NCBI RefSeq assembly: GCF_000425865.1
Contig: NZ_AUEG01000005.1
Span: forward strand, 1-64,000
Direction: 5' to 3'
Source of the DNA: Lacticigenium naphthae DSM 19658
GTDB lineage: Bacteria; Bacillota; Bacilli; Lactobacillales; Carnobacteriaceae_A
DNA: 64,000 nucleotides
Under the pieces are notes generated by a model. The model had not been told where the DNA came from. It was given only the letters and a program-made list of their open reading frames with translations, and searched no databases. Of this stretch, positions 8,243 through 17,274 are shown piece by piece (position 1 is the first letter of the stretch; each line of letters opens with the position of its first letter). The position numbers and the translations under genes are program-made.

Positions 8243-9346
8243 CTACTTAGCTGAAGGTTGTTGCTGGGTAATACAGTGGATGTTCCCTCCGCCTAAGAGG
8301 ATTTCGCGGGCATATACACCCCGTATTTCTCTATCAGGGAAGATTTCACTTAAAACATCTTTAGCATTTTGATCATATTTTTCATCATTGAATAACGGCA
8401 GAATAATGGCATCGTTTGCTATATAGAAATTTGCATAGGAAGCAGCTTGACGGTCGCCTTCTTGTCTAGGCAACGTTCCATCGACTTTATCGACACCTTC
8501 ACTTTCTTCTTTTGTAATCAAGACTTCATTTGGAATGTGCAATTTATGGATCTCTAACTTTCTTCCCTTGGCATCCGTTTCATTTGTTAAATAATCGTAA
8601 GCCTTTTTGGAGCGAGGATATTGGGGATCATTTTCATCATCCGTCCATGCCAGTACAATAACACCTGGGGCGCAATAATGCATGATGTTGTCCACATGCC
8701 CATTTGTTTCATCCAGATAGATCCCTTCTGGAATCCACAACACTTTTTCGGCTCCCAAATATTTTGTTAAGTGCTCTTCGATTTCCGTTTTGCTCAATGT
8801 CGGATTTCTACTTTCATGTAACAGACACTCTTCGGTCACGATTACGGTCCCTTCCCCATCTGTGTGAATAGACCCGCCTTCTAGAATAAATTCTTCCAAT
8901 GAATAGTAATCAGTTCGTTCAATCTCACAGACTTTCCGGGCAACTTGATCATCTTTGTCCCACGGGAAATACAATCCATCAACTAGACCACCCCACGCAT
9001 TGAAGCGCCAATCTACACCTCTGACTTTTCCATCATCATTTTTGACAAATGTTGGACCGCTGTCGCGCATCCAGGAATCATCCACAGACATTTCCACGAC
9101 CCGGACTGAATCTTTTAACATGTCGCGTGCATTTTTAAATTGTCCCGGCGACACACACATCGTCACTTTTTCATATTCTACTATTGTATTCGCAACTTCC
9201 ACAAAAGCTTTTTGTGCGGGTTTTCCCCCTAGCCTCCAATTGTCTGTGCGCTCGGGCCAAATCATCCAGCAACCTTCATGGTGCTCAAATTCTCCCGGCA
9301 TTCTGTATCCATCTTTTTTAGGAGTGCCGCTCATTTTTTTTGCCAT
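8243..9346 (-). CDS. aguA: agmatine deiminase
   Basis: 367 aa, the normal length. It hydrolyses agmatine to N-carbamoylputrescine and ammonia. Family landmarks: [23 protein letters not shown] at the start, [20 protein letters not shown], the catalytic His in DETNGHVDN, and the nucleophile Cys358 in [13 protein letters not shown]. It has AAAGGAG 8 bp ahead of the ATG and follows the carbamoyltransferase by 23 bp. Together with the neighbouring genes it makes an energy- and acid-protecting agmatine pathway. Confidence 0.96.
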   Translation of the reverse strand: MAKKMSGTPKKDGYRMPGEFEHHEGCWMIWPERTDNWRLGGKPAQKAFVEVANTIVEYEKVTMCVSPGQFKNARDMLKDSVRVVEMSVDDSWMRDSGPTFVKNDDGKVRGVDWRFNAWGGLVDGLYFPWDKDDQVARKVCEIERTDYYSLEEFILEGGSIHTDGEGTVIVTEECLLHESRNPTLSKTEIEEHLTKYLGAEKVLWIPEGIYLDETNGHVDNIMHYCAPGVIVLAWTDDENDPQYPRSKKAYDYLTNETDAKGRKLEIHKLHIPNEVLITKEESEGVDKVDGTLPRQEGDRQAASYANFYIANDAIILPLFNDEKYDQNAKDVLSEIFPDREIRGVYAREILLGGGNIHCITQQQPSAK

Positions 9347-9369
9347 CTACAATTCTCCTTTCTATTGTT

Positions 9370-10416
9370 TTATAATTTTTCCAAAAATGCATTGATTTTA
9401 TTTTGATGCTGTTCACGTACTTCTTTGGAAGGATCTTTTACGTAGTGACGAGTAAAGTAAACAATGATCGCCATTTGTGCTGTCAAGCGGTTTTCGGATT
9501 GATCGAAGGCGACACTGTAGTCTCCTTCTAGCGCTTCTCTGGTGATTTCTTCCTTGTCATTTGCAGGGAGACAATGGAGTAACATCGCTCCTGGAGCTGC
9601 TTTTTCCATTAACTCTTTGGTAATGACATAGTCTGGCATAAAAGCAGCTAACCGTTCTTCTTTTTCATCCACTTGTGTTGTCCAGTAGAAACTGTCTCCA
9701 TAAACGACTGTGCATTCCGAAACTTTTTTGGTATCTTCTGTAATTTCATAGTGCGCTCCAGATTCCTGACAGTTTTTATCGGCTAGTTGCAACCATTTTT
9801 CTTCCATATGATATTTTTTAGGTCCAATTTGTTTGAAATTGATCCCGTATTTCGTACAGGTCAACAATAATGACCGGCATACATCCGTCTCATCTCCCAT
9901 AAAGGCAACAGTCAAATCTGTCAGTTCTTTTCCTTCGGGTAAATGTTCTTGCATCGTAAAGATATCCGCTAGCATTTGGGTAGGATGGTAAACCGTGTCC
10001 AGTCCATTAATAACTGGTACAGTTGCAGATTCTGTCAGTTTTTGAGTCGTTTCGCCATCATTTGTCCGGGCTACAATGACATCACACATCCTGGAAAGGA
10101 CCCTTGCTGTATCTTCAATGGTTTCCTTGGCTCCTAAATGAATATCCCGTTTGGATAGAAAAATTGCATGTCCACCAAGTAGAGTAGCGGCGGCTTCAAA
10201 AGAGACACGCGTGCGTGTAGAACCGGCTTCAAAAATCATTCCGACAGTTTTATTTTTAAATAATTCAGGAATAGCATTGTCTTTCCGTGCATTTTTTAGT
10301 AAAGTCATCAATTCAAGCATGTCGTCGATTTCATCTTTGGTAAATTCGTTCATCGTCAACATGTGTCTTAAATCCTTCTTGTTCAAATCCGTTGCACTGG
10401 ATGATGGTATCTTCAT
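9370..10416 (-). CDS. ptcA: putrescine carbamoyltransferase
   Basis: 348 aa. It converts N-carbamoylputrescine and phosphate to putrescine and carbamoyl phosphate. The carbamoyl-phosphate site is seen as AGSTRTRVSFE and HPTQMLADIF, plus HCLPA near the C-terminus. The YGDSFYWTTQVDEKE block and the extended C-terminal helix (KEVREQHQNKINAFLEKL) are features of putrescine rather than ornithine carbamoyltransferases. GGGGAG lies ahead of the ATG. It sits between the SSS transporter and agmatine deiminase. Confidence 0.93.
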   Translation of the reverse strand: MKIPSSSATDLNKKDLRHMLTMNEFTKDEIDDMLELMTLLKNARKDNAIPELFKNKTVGMIFEAGSTRTRVSFEAAATLLGGHAIFLSKRDIHLGAKETIEDTARVLSRMCDVIVARTNDGETTQKLTESATVPVINGLDTVYHPTQMLADIFTMQEHLPEGKELTDLTVAFMGDETDVCRSLLLTCTKYGINFKQIGPKKYHMEEKWLQLADKNCQESGAHYEITEDTKKVSECTVVYGDSFYWTTQVDEKEERLAAFMPDYVITKELMEKAAPGAMLLHCLPANDKEEITREALEGDYSVAFDQSENRLTAQMAIIVYFTRHYVKDPSKEVREQHQNKINAFLEKL

Positions 10417-10438
10417 ATAAATCTCCCCTTTATCTTTT

Positions 10439-11917
10439 TTAAATATATATATCTTCTAATGGTTTGGATCGATCACTTTTCTTCGTAAAGAGTGAAACGA
10501 TCACGATCAACACGATATTGACCAACGGGGGTACCAGCGTGAAAAATTCCCACGGTTCCGGTATGATCGTCTGCTGGATGATCCCTCCGAATACATTCAC
10601 CGATAATCCTCCAAGCATTCCGGCGATAATTCCATATGACGTTGCCCATTTAGCTTTCAAGGCAATAATGAATGGGAAAAACAGAACGCCGAACTGCAAA
10701 GTAAATGCAAAAACAGTCATGTCATAAATATTTGAACTCAACAAGCCAACTAAAGCGGCTAAGATCCCCGTCAACACAACGCAGTAGCGTGTCACTTTTA
10801 ATAAATAGTTCTGATCCACTACATCCGTTTTTTTCTTTTTTAAAAATAATGGATAAATAATATCATTCGAAAAAATGACGGCTGTGGCAAATAAAGAAGT
10901 ACTGGCACTCGACAAGATGGCTCCAATCAATGAAGCAACGAAGATGCCCAGTAAAACAGGATTCAACAATTCTTTGGCCAAATAAGGAATAAGTAATTCA
11001 CTGTCTTGGGCAATCAGACTGCCATCCAGTATGCCCGTGCTGATCAGTGTATGACCGATCAACGCTAAAAATACAGGAATAAATCCAAATGTCCAATACA
11101 AACTTCCAGAAATGATCATCCCTCTTTGCGCAGTCTTGGCATCTTTTGCCATCAACGCACGCTGAGCGATATCGGGGCTGGGAATATTCCCTAAAGCCAT
11201 TCCGGCCCACATAGAAACATATGTGATCCACGGCATCAATCCTTTTTCAGAAGGGATGAACTGCCAAAAATCGTCTGGTGTATGCGTGACGATTTCTCCC
11301 AATCCACCAGCTGCGTTATAACCAATCACGAGCAACAAAATCAATCCGATAAAAATGACGATCATTTGAATAAAATCTGTCCAGATAACAGCCAATAAGC
11401 CACCCATATAAGTGAAAGCCACAACAACTATCAGTGCAATGATATAACTCATAAAAAAGTTCAGATTGAATAATACCGAAAGAATTTTCCCGACTGCTAG
11501 AAGCTGAACAGCTGTCCAAATAACGAAAGTAGGGATCATCACGGCAGACGCTATATATCCGGTAGCGCTTCCAAATCTATGTGTATAAATTTCGCCGACC
11601 GAATTGATTTTTAAGCCTCTCAGGATCTTGACGAAAAAGAGCCCGATAATGATGAGCGATAAACCAGCAGCAAAAGGGTCTTCAATTACTCCGTATACCC
11701 CATCTTGAAATGCCGCACCCGTCCCACCAATGACTGTTCCCCCACCCCAAAAGGTAGCAAACACAGTTCCCACCACTAAGAATAAGGGCGCTCCTCGACT
11801 GGCAACTAAATAATCTTCTGCATTATTGATTCGCCTACTCGCTAGATTACTAACTAGGACTAGACTCCCTATAAAGAGAATAATGATCGCTAGTGGTACA
11901 ACATTGTTGAAAGACAC
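10439..11917 (-). CDS. sodium:solute symporter (SSS family)
   Basis: 492 aa with about 13 transmembrane helices. N-terminal FNNVVPLAIIILFIGSLVLVSNLASRR and RGAPLFLVVGTVFATFWGGGTVIGG are typical of the SSS family, as is SVGEIYTHRFGSATGYIAS. These carriers couple Na+ entry to uptake of sugars, amino acids or other solutes. It is the first gene of the agmatine operon, 22 bp ahead of ptcA, so it may import agmatine or a related amine; that would be unusual because the APC antiporter is also present. The start is GTG with GAGGAGGGAG 7 bp upstream. Confidence 0.85.
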   Translation of the reverse strand: MSFNNVVPLAIIILFIGSLVLVSNLASRRINNAEDYLVASRGAPLFLVVGTVFATFWGGGTVIGGTGAAFQDGVYGVIEDPFAAGLSLIIIGLFFVKILRGLKINSVGEIYTHRFGSATGYIASAVMIPTFVIWTAVQLLAVGKILSVLFNLNFFMSYIIALIVVVAFTYMGGLLAVIWTDFIQMIVIFIGLILLLVIGYNAAGGLGEIVTHTPDDFWQFIPSEKGLMPWITYVSMWAGMALGNIPSPDIAQRALMAKDAKTAQRGMIISGSLYWTFGFIPVFLALIGHTLISTGILDGSLIAQDSELLIPYLAKELLNPVLLGIFVASLIGAILSSASTSLFATAVIFSNDIIYPLFLKKKKTDVVDQNYLLKVTRYCVVLTGILAALVGLLSSNIYDMTVFAFTLQFGVLFFPFIIALKAKWATSYGIIAGMLGGLSVNVFGGIIQQTIIPEPWEFFTLVPPLVNIVLIVIVSLFTKKSDRSKPLEDIYI

Positions 11918-11971
11918 AATTTAACTCCCTCCTCTATAGTATTGTTCACGTTTTCACTACTCTACAATTTG

Positions 11972-12000
11972 ATTTTATATATAAAAAGTCACAAAGTCAA
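11972..12000 (-). promoter_or_regulatory. promoter of the agmatine operon
   Basis: On the minus strand TTGACT (complement of 11995-12000), 17-bp spacer, TAAAAT (complement of 11972-11977). It lies about 55 bp ahead of the SSS transporter start. Confidence 0.6.
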
Positions 12001-12026
12001 TAGACAATATGTAAAATTAACGTATT

Positions 12027-12056
12027 TTATGTCATTATTTATATGTGTTATGTCAT
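12027..12056. promoter_or_regulatory. direct repeats, possible Lrp-type operator
   Basis: TTATGTCAT occurs at 12027-12035 and again at 12048-12056, exactly 21 bp apart, just upstream of the agmatine operon promoter and between it and the divergent Lrp gene. Helically phased repeats suit an Lrp-type octamer; this is inference. Confidence 0.4.
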
Positions 12057-12146
12057 AATCGGACATTTTTTTACCTTATTGCGGTTTTCTTCCTTGTTTT
12101 AGTCTATTAGTTCGTGCTACTATAAGGTTGAGCTTACTTTATGTAA

Positions 12147-12182
12147 AGGAGGGAATTTCTCAGTTATTCAGTGAGAAAAATG
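12147..12182 (+). promoter_or_regulatory. hairpin between ribosome binding site and start of the Lrp gene
   Basis: AGGAGGG (12147-12153) is 32 bp from ATG 12186. In between, TTTCTCA (12156-12162) pairs with TGAGAAA (12172-12178). If folded, the effective gap to ATG 12186 becomes 9 bases. Translation may thus depend on the hairpin. Confidence 0.5.
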
Positions 12183-12185
12183 ACT

Positions 12186-12671
12186 ATGGCAAAAAAAGAA
12201 AAAAATTATGATCAAATCGACTTTAAAATTATCCAAGAATTATCTAAAGACGCAAGAAAATCCGTCGCAAAGATCGCCAAAAAGATCGATGTGAACGAAC
12301 GAACCGTGCGTAGAAGGATCGAAAAATTGATTGCAGACAATACTGTGCGTATCACGACCATTGTTGATCCCAGTAGTTTTGGATACAATGCCATTGCAGA
12401 CATCAACTTGAAAGTTGATGAACGCGTCTACAACAAATTCATAGAAGACTGCAAAGCCAATCCCAATGTTTGTTATATAGCAACCGGGTGGGGAAAAGCC
12501 AATTTATCCATTGAAACACGCTTTTTAGATAATGATGATATGTATAATTTTATCAACCGGACCTTACCCGAAACAGAAGGCGTAGAAGTCATCAACTATT
12601 TCATCATCCCTAAAATCATTTACAATATCGATGAATGGCTTCCCGTTCAAGATGATTTCAAAGAGGATTAA
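12186..12671 (+). CDS. Lrp/AsnC-family transcriptional regulator
   Basis: 161 aa. N-terminal AsnC-type HTH: QIDFKIIQELSKDARKSVAKIAKKIDVNERTVRRRIEKLI; C-terminal RAM/AsnC-ligand domain with the VCYIATGWGKANLSIETRF strand pair. Divergent to the agmatine operon, it is the likely regulator of that operon and itself. Starts are ambiguous (12171 GTG, 12180 ATG, 12186 ATG); 12186 is preferred because a hairpin would bring the AGGAGGG site to 9 bases from it. In several lactic acid bacteria agmatine operons are controlled by LuxR-type AguR instead, so an Lrp-type regulator here is a variant. Confidence 0.85.
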   Translation: MAKKEKNYDQIDFKIIQELSKDARKSVAKIAKKIDVNERTVRRRIEKLIADNTVRITTIVDPSSFGYNAIADINLKVDERVYNKFIEDCKANPNVCYIATGWGKANLSIETRFLDNDDMYNFINRTLPETEGVEVINYFIIPKIIYNIDEWLPVQDDFKED

Positions 12672-12689
12672 AATTCTTCTTTTTAAATA

Positions 12690-12735
12690 AAAAACTCTCA
12701 AGAGCACGATAGTTCATCTCTTGAGAGTTTTTTTG
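12690..12735. terminator. bidirectional intrinsic terminator
   Basis: AAAACTCTCAAGAG pairs with CTCTTGAGAGTTTT, with A- and T-runs on the two sides. It ends the Lrp gene on the plus strand; the last codons of the DUF488 gene lie inside its right arm. Confidence 0.85.
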
Positions 12736-13097
12736 TTCAATTGCTCTTCTATCCATTCTTTTAAGACGACTACATGATTCACTTCTCTGTCTTTTGCAGC
12801 ATACACTAAAGTGACCGGTTGCTTCTCTAACTGTTCTTGAATTTCCTTTAGAAATTTTTCTTTCTTTTCGTTCCTGTTTAACTCTTCCCTATAAACTTCT
12901 TTGAACCAACCAAATTTGTCTTTATCATGGTCAAATATTTTTCGCGTCTCAGTAGTAGGGGCTATTTCTTTTGGCCACCAGTCCTGTGTTAAGTTTTCTT
13001 TCTTTATTCCTCTCGGCCATAAGCGATCGACTAGTATCCGAAATCCGTCATCTTCCTCTACTTCATCATACGTTCGTTTCAATTGAATAGCATTCAT
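12714..13097 (-). CDS. DUF488-family protein
   Basis: 127 aa. Contains RILVDRLWPRGIKKE and the W-PKEIAP-T-RK-FDHD segment, then VTLVYAAKDREVNHVVVLKEW, which are the conserved blocks of DUF488 (YeaO-like). The biochemical role of the family is not established. The start at 13097 has AAAGGAG 6 bp ahead. The stop codon lies within the terminator stem shared with the Lrp gene. It is a single-gene unit between convergent and divergent neighbours. Confidence 0.85.
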   Translation of the reverse strand: MNAIQLKRTYDEVEEDDGFRILVDRLWPRGIKKENLTQDWWPKEIAPTTETRKIFDHDKDKFGWFKEVYREELNRNEKKEKFLKEIQEQLEKQPVTLVYAAKDREVNHVVVLKEWIEEQLNKKTLKR

Positions 13098-13183
13098 CCA
13101 ATTCTCCTTTCTAGAATAATACAATCTGTTCCTCAACTGTCAACGGAACAGAGATCACATAGGATCGGAAGCTTGCTGAATAA

Positions 13184-13210
13184 ATAGTTCGATTATAACT
13201 ATGATATAAT
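13184..13210 (+). promoter_or_regulatory. extended -10 promoter with adjoining inverted repeat
   Basis: TGATATAAT with the -10 at 13205-13210; ATAGTT (13184-13189) and AACTAT (13197-13202) form an inverted repeat right in front of it, a likely operator. The leader also has a CGTATT...AATACG hairpin near 13257-13274. Confidence 0.45.
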
Positions 13211-13313
13211 GCAGTAAATGTATTCACTAAATAATAGTACCTTTGTAACCAACACACTCGTATTTTTCTTAATACGAACACTTAAAAGAACAATAAGAAA
13301 GGTGGTCATGTCT

Positions 13314-14348
13314 ATGAAATCTGTACAAGTAACAGGATACGGAGATGTAGATAAGTTAGAATTAGTTGATCAAGCTATTCCAGAGCCCACAGAAACTGAG
13401 GTGCTGATCAAAGTCAAAGCCTGTGCAATAAACAACACAGAGATCTGGATGAGAGAAGGAGCTTACGGTGTAGGTTCAAAATCAGGATGGCGACCAGAAG
13501 GCGTTCAGTTTCCTCGCACCCCTGGATCTGATATAGCAGGAACTGTAGTGGAAATCGGGAAAGCTGTAGATAAATCCATGTTAGAAAAAGATGTTGTTCT
13601 TTTCCCATTTACCTCAAGTGGAAAACCGGGTTTGGAACATATAGCAGAGGACATGTCTTTCATCGGTTCTGAATACGACGGTGGTTATGCAGAATACGTA
13701 GCCTGGCCTGCAGATTTATGCTTTGATATGCCCCTTGCTGACTATACAGAAAGTTCGGTGTTTACAGTTAGCGGTTTGACGGCTTGGCATATGAACGAAC
13801 AAATCCATGTGCAACCTGGAGAAACAATACTGGTAACGGGAGCAAATGGTGGCGTTGGATCTTTGAATGTACAAATCGCCGCAAAAGTATTTGGAGCCAA
13901 AGTCATTGCAATCGTTGGCGACCTAGCTTTGGAAGATGAAATGAAAAAACTGGGGGCAAGCCATGTTTTATCCTATAAATCCGGTGATCTTGCCGAAGAA
14001 ATCATTCAGGTCAATGGAGGACCGGTCGACTCAGTACTCGATGTTGTCGGAGATGCCTTGTTCGCTACCTCTTTAAACGTCCTAAAAAAAGGCGGAAAAT
14101 TCTGTATCTCTGGATCTGCCGGTGGTCAGAAAACAGAGCTCGATTTTAGAACAGTCTATTTAAAACACATCACTCTTTACGGCTCTGTTTTGGGTACACG
14201 AGCAGAATTCAAGCGTCTGCTTCAAGCTGTATCTGAAGGGAAAATAAATCCAGTGATCGATCGTACCTTTCCTTTAGAAGAAGCACGTAAAGCGCAACTT
14301 TATTTTAAAAAAGCAGGAAAATTAGGAAAAGTGGTCTTACTTCCTTAA
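13314..14348 (+). CDS. MDR-family zinc-independent alcohol dehydrogenase/quinone oxidoreductase
   Basis: 344 aa. N-terminal GroES-like fold (VLIKVKACAINNTEIWMREGAYG, FPRTPGSDIAGTVVEIG) and a Rossmann domain with VTGANGGVGSLNVQIAAKVFGAKV. The zinc-ligand Cys and His residues of true alcohol dehydrogenases are not evident, so it is probably an NADPH:quinone oxidoreductase-like enzyme. Start 13314 is favoured over ATG 13308 because AAGGTGG lies 8 bp ahead. A TetR gene follows on the same strand about 200 bp downstream, after a terminator. Substrate unknown. Confidence 0.82.
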   Translation: MKSVQVTGYGDVDKLELVDQAIPEPTETEVLIKVKACAINNTEIWMREGAYGVGSKSGWRPEGVQFPRTPGSDIAGTVVEIGKAVDKSMLEKDVVLFPFTSSGKPGLEHIAEDMSFIGSEYDGGYAEYVAWPADLCFDMPLADYTESSVFTVSGLTAWHMNEQIHVQPGETILVTGANGGVGSLNVQIAAKVFGAKVIAIVGDLALEDEMKKLGASHVLSYKSGDLAEEIIQVNGGPVDSVLDVVGDALFATSLNVLKKGGKFCISGSAGGQKTELDFRTVYLKHITLYGSVLGTRAEFKRLLQAVSEGKINPVIDRTFPLEEARKAQLYFKKAGKLGKVVLLP

Positions 14349-14365
14349 CAATCAACTAGCGTTTG

Positions 14366-14400
14366 ATTTAAGCCATCTCTGTGGAGGTGGCTTAAATTTT
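14366..14400 (+). terminator. intrinsic terminator after the MDR gene
   Basis: ATTTAAGCCATCTC pairs with GAGGTGGCTTAAAT, followed by TTTTT. Confidence 0.85.
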
Positions 14401-14550
14401 TGGAAGTTCCCACATTTGACCTGATCCTGTACCGTGATATTTTTACCGAGTTAGAATAAGGTATAAATTTACTATTCCTTAACTGAAAATTACTGTGGAA
14501 CTGTTTTTCTAGTGGTACAATAAAGGAAACCATACGAAAGGATGCTCCGC

Positions 14551-15153
14551 ATGTCACGTAAGAAAAAATTTAGTGTAGAGGACCTTTACGATCAAACCCA
14601 TCATTTATTGATGGAGACTGGTTATGATCATTTTTCCTTTGGTTTACTAGCCGATCATTTAAACGTTTCTCGAGCAGCTATATACAAATATTATTCCAAT
14701 AAAGATGATTTGATCAATGATTATCTTACCTTTGAAATGAAAAAATTCTTGACCGAGTTTGAGGAGCTGGATTGGTCTGAAGATGTAGAAGAACATTTCA
14801 ATCAATTGTTTCAACTCATTTTTAATTACAGTGATGTTCACCAACTGTCGACTATGTTTCTTCAAAAACTCCACATTCAAGGAAAACAGCTAAAGGATAA
14901 AGAGAATATTTCCGAGATATTACACGAAATAATGTTAGGCCACATTCAATCATTTATTGTATCGGGACAAGAAAAAGGATATTTCAAATCCTCGATACCT
15001 GCTCCTTTGTTGATTTCAATGATTTTTCATAGTGTGATGATCGAAGATCGATCTGGTTTAACTTCATCAGAGCGGGCCATTTTTATCCGAGAAATCCTTG
15101 CACATGGTATTTTTCAAAGTGAAGAACGAAAACAGGACGAGCCAGAAAAATAA
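14551..15153 (+). CDS. TetR/AcrR-family transcriptional regulator
   Basis: 200 aa. DNA-binding part: YDQTHHLLMETGYDHFSFGLLADHLNVSRAAIYKYYSNKDDLINDYL, a clear TetR HTH. The C-terminal part is a variable ligand domain with the MHEI-like LHEIMLGHIQSFIVSGQEKGYF pattern found in many AcrR proteins. ATG 14551 is chosen because AAAGG lies about 9 bp ahead; an in-frame ATG at 14542 abuts that site. It converges on the ABC transporter pair, which, together with the MDR gene, is a candidate target. Confidence 0.85.
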   Translation: MSRKKKFSVEDLYDQTHHLLMETGYDHFSFGLLADHLNVSRAAIYKYYSNKDDLINDYLTFEMKKFLTEFEELDWSEDVEEHFNQLFQLIFNYSDVHQLSTMFLQKLHIQGKQLKDKENISEILHEIMLGHIQSFIVSGQEKGYFKSSIPAPLLISMIFHSVMIEDRSGLTSSERAIFIREILAHGIFQSEERKQDEPEK

Positions 15154-15191
15154 AAGCCATTCAAACAGGTACTGTTTGAATGGCTTTTATT
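15151..15191. terminator. bidirectional intrinsic terminator
   Basis: AAAAGCCATTCAAACAG pairs with CTGTTTGAATGGCTTTT around a 3-base loop. It starts within the TetR stop codon and serves both the TetR gene and the convergent ABC transporter operon. Confidence 0.9.
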
Positions 15192-15201
15192 GTATAGTCT
15201 G

Positions 15202-15894
15202 CTAAGCTAGCTGCGTATGGACTTCTTCTGTCAGTACGCCATCTTCGATTCGATAGACTCGATCACAGTAATCTAACATTCTTTCGTCATGCGTTACCAT
15301 TATAGCTGATTTTCCACGTAATTTGACTTGTTCAGCCATTAGTTGAACCACTTCATGTCCTCGCTTAGTATCTAAGCTAGATGTCGGTTCATCCGCCAGA
15401 ATGATATCCGGATCATTCATGAAGGCTCGCGCAATAGCGACCCGCTGACGCTCTCCGCCTGAACATTCATTTGGAAATTTGTTTTCTTTATTTTCGAGTC
15501 CAAGATCCTTTAACAATTGCAGAGCAAAGGCTCTATCTTCTTTTGAGACAGACCCCTTCATTTTTTTCACGATCAATAATTGATCCACGGCAGTTAAGTA
15601 CGGTATCAAGTTGGCTGTTTGAAGAATGAATCCAATTTGATTTAAACGCACAGAAGATAATTGTTTCTCATGTAAACTCGTTATATCCTGATTATTGATC
15701 AGTACCTGACCTTCAGTCGGTTTCAATAAGGCACCGGCGATACTCAAAAAAGTGCTTTTACCGGAGCCAGAAGGACCGACAATGGCCACAAATTCCCCTG
15801 CTTCGACTCGTACAGAAACGTTTTCTAACGCTGTAATTTCAAACTTGTTTTCTATATACTTTTTCGTTACATTTGTTAATTGAATACCTGTCAT
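15202..15894 (-). CDS. ABC transporter ATP-binding protein (MacB/LolD type)
   Basis: 230 aa. Walker A GPSGSGKST near residues 39-47, Q-loop at FILQTANLIPYLT, signature CSGGERQRVAIARA (C instead of the usual L), Walker B DIILADEPTSSLD and the H-loop MVTHDE. This is the MacB/LolD/FtsE-like subgroup that energises FtsX-type permeases. Its start overlaps the stop of the permease gene, so the pair forms one transporter. Possible roles are peptide, lipid or antimicrobial extrusion; the substrate is not predictable. Confidence 0.92.
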   Translation of the reverse strand: MTGIQLTNVTKKYIENKFEITALENVSVRVEAGEFVAIVGPSGSGKSTFLSIAGALLKPTEGQVLINNQDITSLHEKQLSSVRLNQIGFILQTANLIPYLTAVDQLLIVKKMKGSVSKEDRAFALQLLKDLGLENKENKFPNECSGGERQRVAIARAFMNDPDIILADEPTSSLDTKRGHEVVQLMAEQVKLRGKSAIMVTHDERMLDYCDRVYRIEDGVLTEEVHTQLA

Positions 15895-17018
15895 TATTCT
15901 ATCCTCCCTAAAGCTGTCAGTGGATCGATTTTAGAGATCCTAGCAACTGAAAACAGTGAACTCAAGACACTGATCACCAGTAAAACCGCACTATAAATGA
16001 CGACCATATTGGTCTCCAATTGGAACGGCATGGTCTCTGGTAAAGCTAAAACAGTCAGATAAGTCAATCCGATCCCGAGAAGAATACTGATCAATGACAA
16101 TACAAAGACCTGTGAAACCACAGAGCGCATAATGAACCCGTTGCTTCCTCCAATAGCCTTCAGCACACCAAATTGATGGGTTTTCTGGTTGGTCAATACA
16201 TAGAAAAACACTCCCAGAATGAAGGCAGAAATGATCATCAAGAACCAGAGCATCATCATTATCGTAGCATTTTCAGCCACATAGCCAGGAATCGCTTTGA
16301 TCGTTTCTTCTTTTGTTCCGTATTCTATTCCTGAACCAGGTTCACTCAAGGCAGCCATATTCACTTCATCACCTTGTATCGCTATCCCACTCACACTATC
16401 TTCTGCTCCATTCGCTAATTCTGGTTCAGAAAAGCGAATGTCACGAAAATCATCTGTTTGCGCGTAGAGAGCTGATTGATGATACAATGTTTTATTTTCT
16501 GTAAAGCCAACGATCGTCACTGCTTTATCGGTTCCGCTAAACTCGATTGAATCTCCAATACTATATCCTTCACTTTGTAAAGAAGCATCCGCAATAACTT
16601 GAGTTTGTTCACTGGTGTTCCATGTGCTCCCTTCCACTATATCCGGTTGCATAAAGGAATTGGGTTCGATCCCGATCAACACGACATCAGTGATTTTTTC
16701 ATTTTCGTTTGCTGTTCCTTCTTTGCGTACGGAAGTATTGAACGTGCTGATTTCCGCAGTATCCGTCACGCCCTCTTGTTTTGAAACCTCTTCAGAAAGT
16801 GAGCTTGAAATGTTTGATTTTGACAAACTATACTCCGAACCTTCTTCAAATACAATTCCCGTAATATCTGCTTGGCTCACTACACCCGTAGACAATGCGG
16901 ATAGTCCTGTTCCAAGGCCAGATAAAATAAAGACTAACCACGATATCAATACAATAATAAATCCGATCATGATAAATCGACCTTTTGAATACAGGAGCTC
17001 TTTTAAAGCTAATACCAT
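15894..17018 (-). CDS. ABC transporter permease, FtsX/MacB type
   Basis: 374 aa. One N-terminal helix (FIMIGFIIVLISWLVFILSGLG), a large extracytoplasmic domain at about residues 45-245 (MacB periplasmic-core-like), then three helices near 250-370 ending with VARISKIDPLTALGRIE. That layout is typical of FtsX-like permeases. The ATPase gene overlaps its stop. AGAGGGATATTA precedes the ATG. Confidence 0.88.
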   Translation of the reverse strand: MVLALKELLYSKGRFIMIGFIIVLISWLVFILSGLGTGLSALSTGVVSQADITGIVFEEGSEYSLSKSNISSSLSEEVSKQEGVTDTAEISTFNTSVRKEGTANENEKITDVVLIGIEPNSFMQPDIVEGSTWNTSEQTQVIADASLQSEGYSIGDSIEFSGTDKAVTIVGFTENKTLYHQSALYAQTDDFRDIRFSEPELANGAEDSVSGIAIQGDEVNMAALSEPGSGIEYGTKEETIKAIPGYVAENATIMMMLWFLMIISAFILGVFFYVLTNQKTHQFGVLKAIGGSNGFIMRSVVSQVFVLSLISILLGIGLTYLTVLALPETMPFQLETNMVVIYSAVLLVISVLSSLFSVARISKIDPLTALGRIE

Positions 17019-17185
17019 TAATATCCCTCTTTCTTTTTAAAAAATTACTTGCAAAATTAATTGTACACCAAAGTTACACTTGTGTCACTTATTTTTTAGA
17101 TTGTTTATTTAAAAAGAAAAAAAGAGTTTTTCAAACGATAGCATCCTTTCTTTTTCATCAACAAGTATTGTCGGTTTTCCACTAA

Positions 17186-17225
17186 AAAAGCCAAAAACAT
17201 GGAAACTTCCATGTTTTTGGCTTCG
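17186..17225 (-). terminator. intrinsic terminator after pdxT
   Basis: AAGCCAAAAACATGGAA pairs with TTCCATGTTTTTGGCTT; on the minus strand a T-run (TTTTTTAG) follows. Confidence 0.88.
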
Positions 17226-17274
17226 TTCAATCTATTAATTCATTGAATATTTTTAAATCATTCCAAAAGATAGA

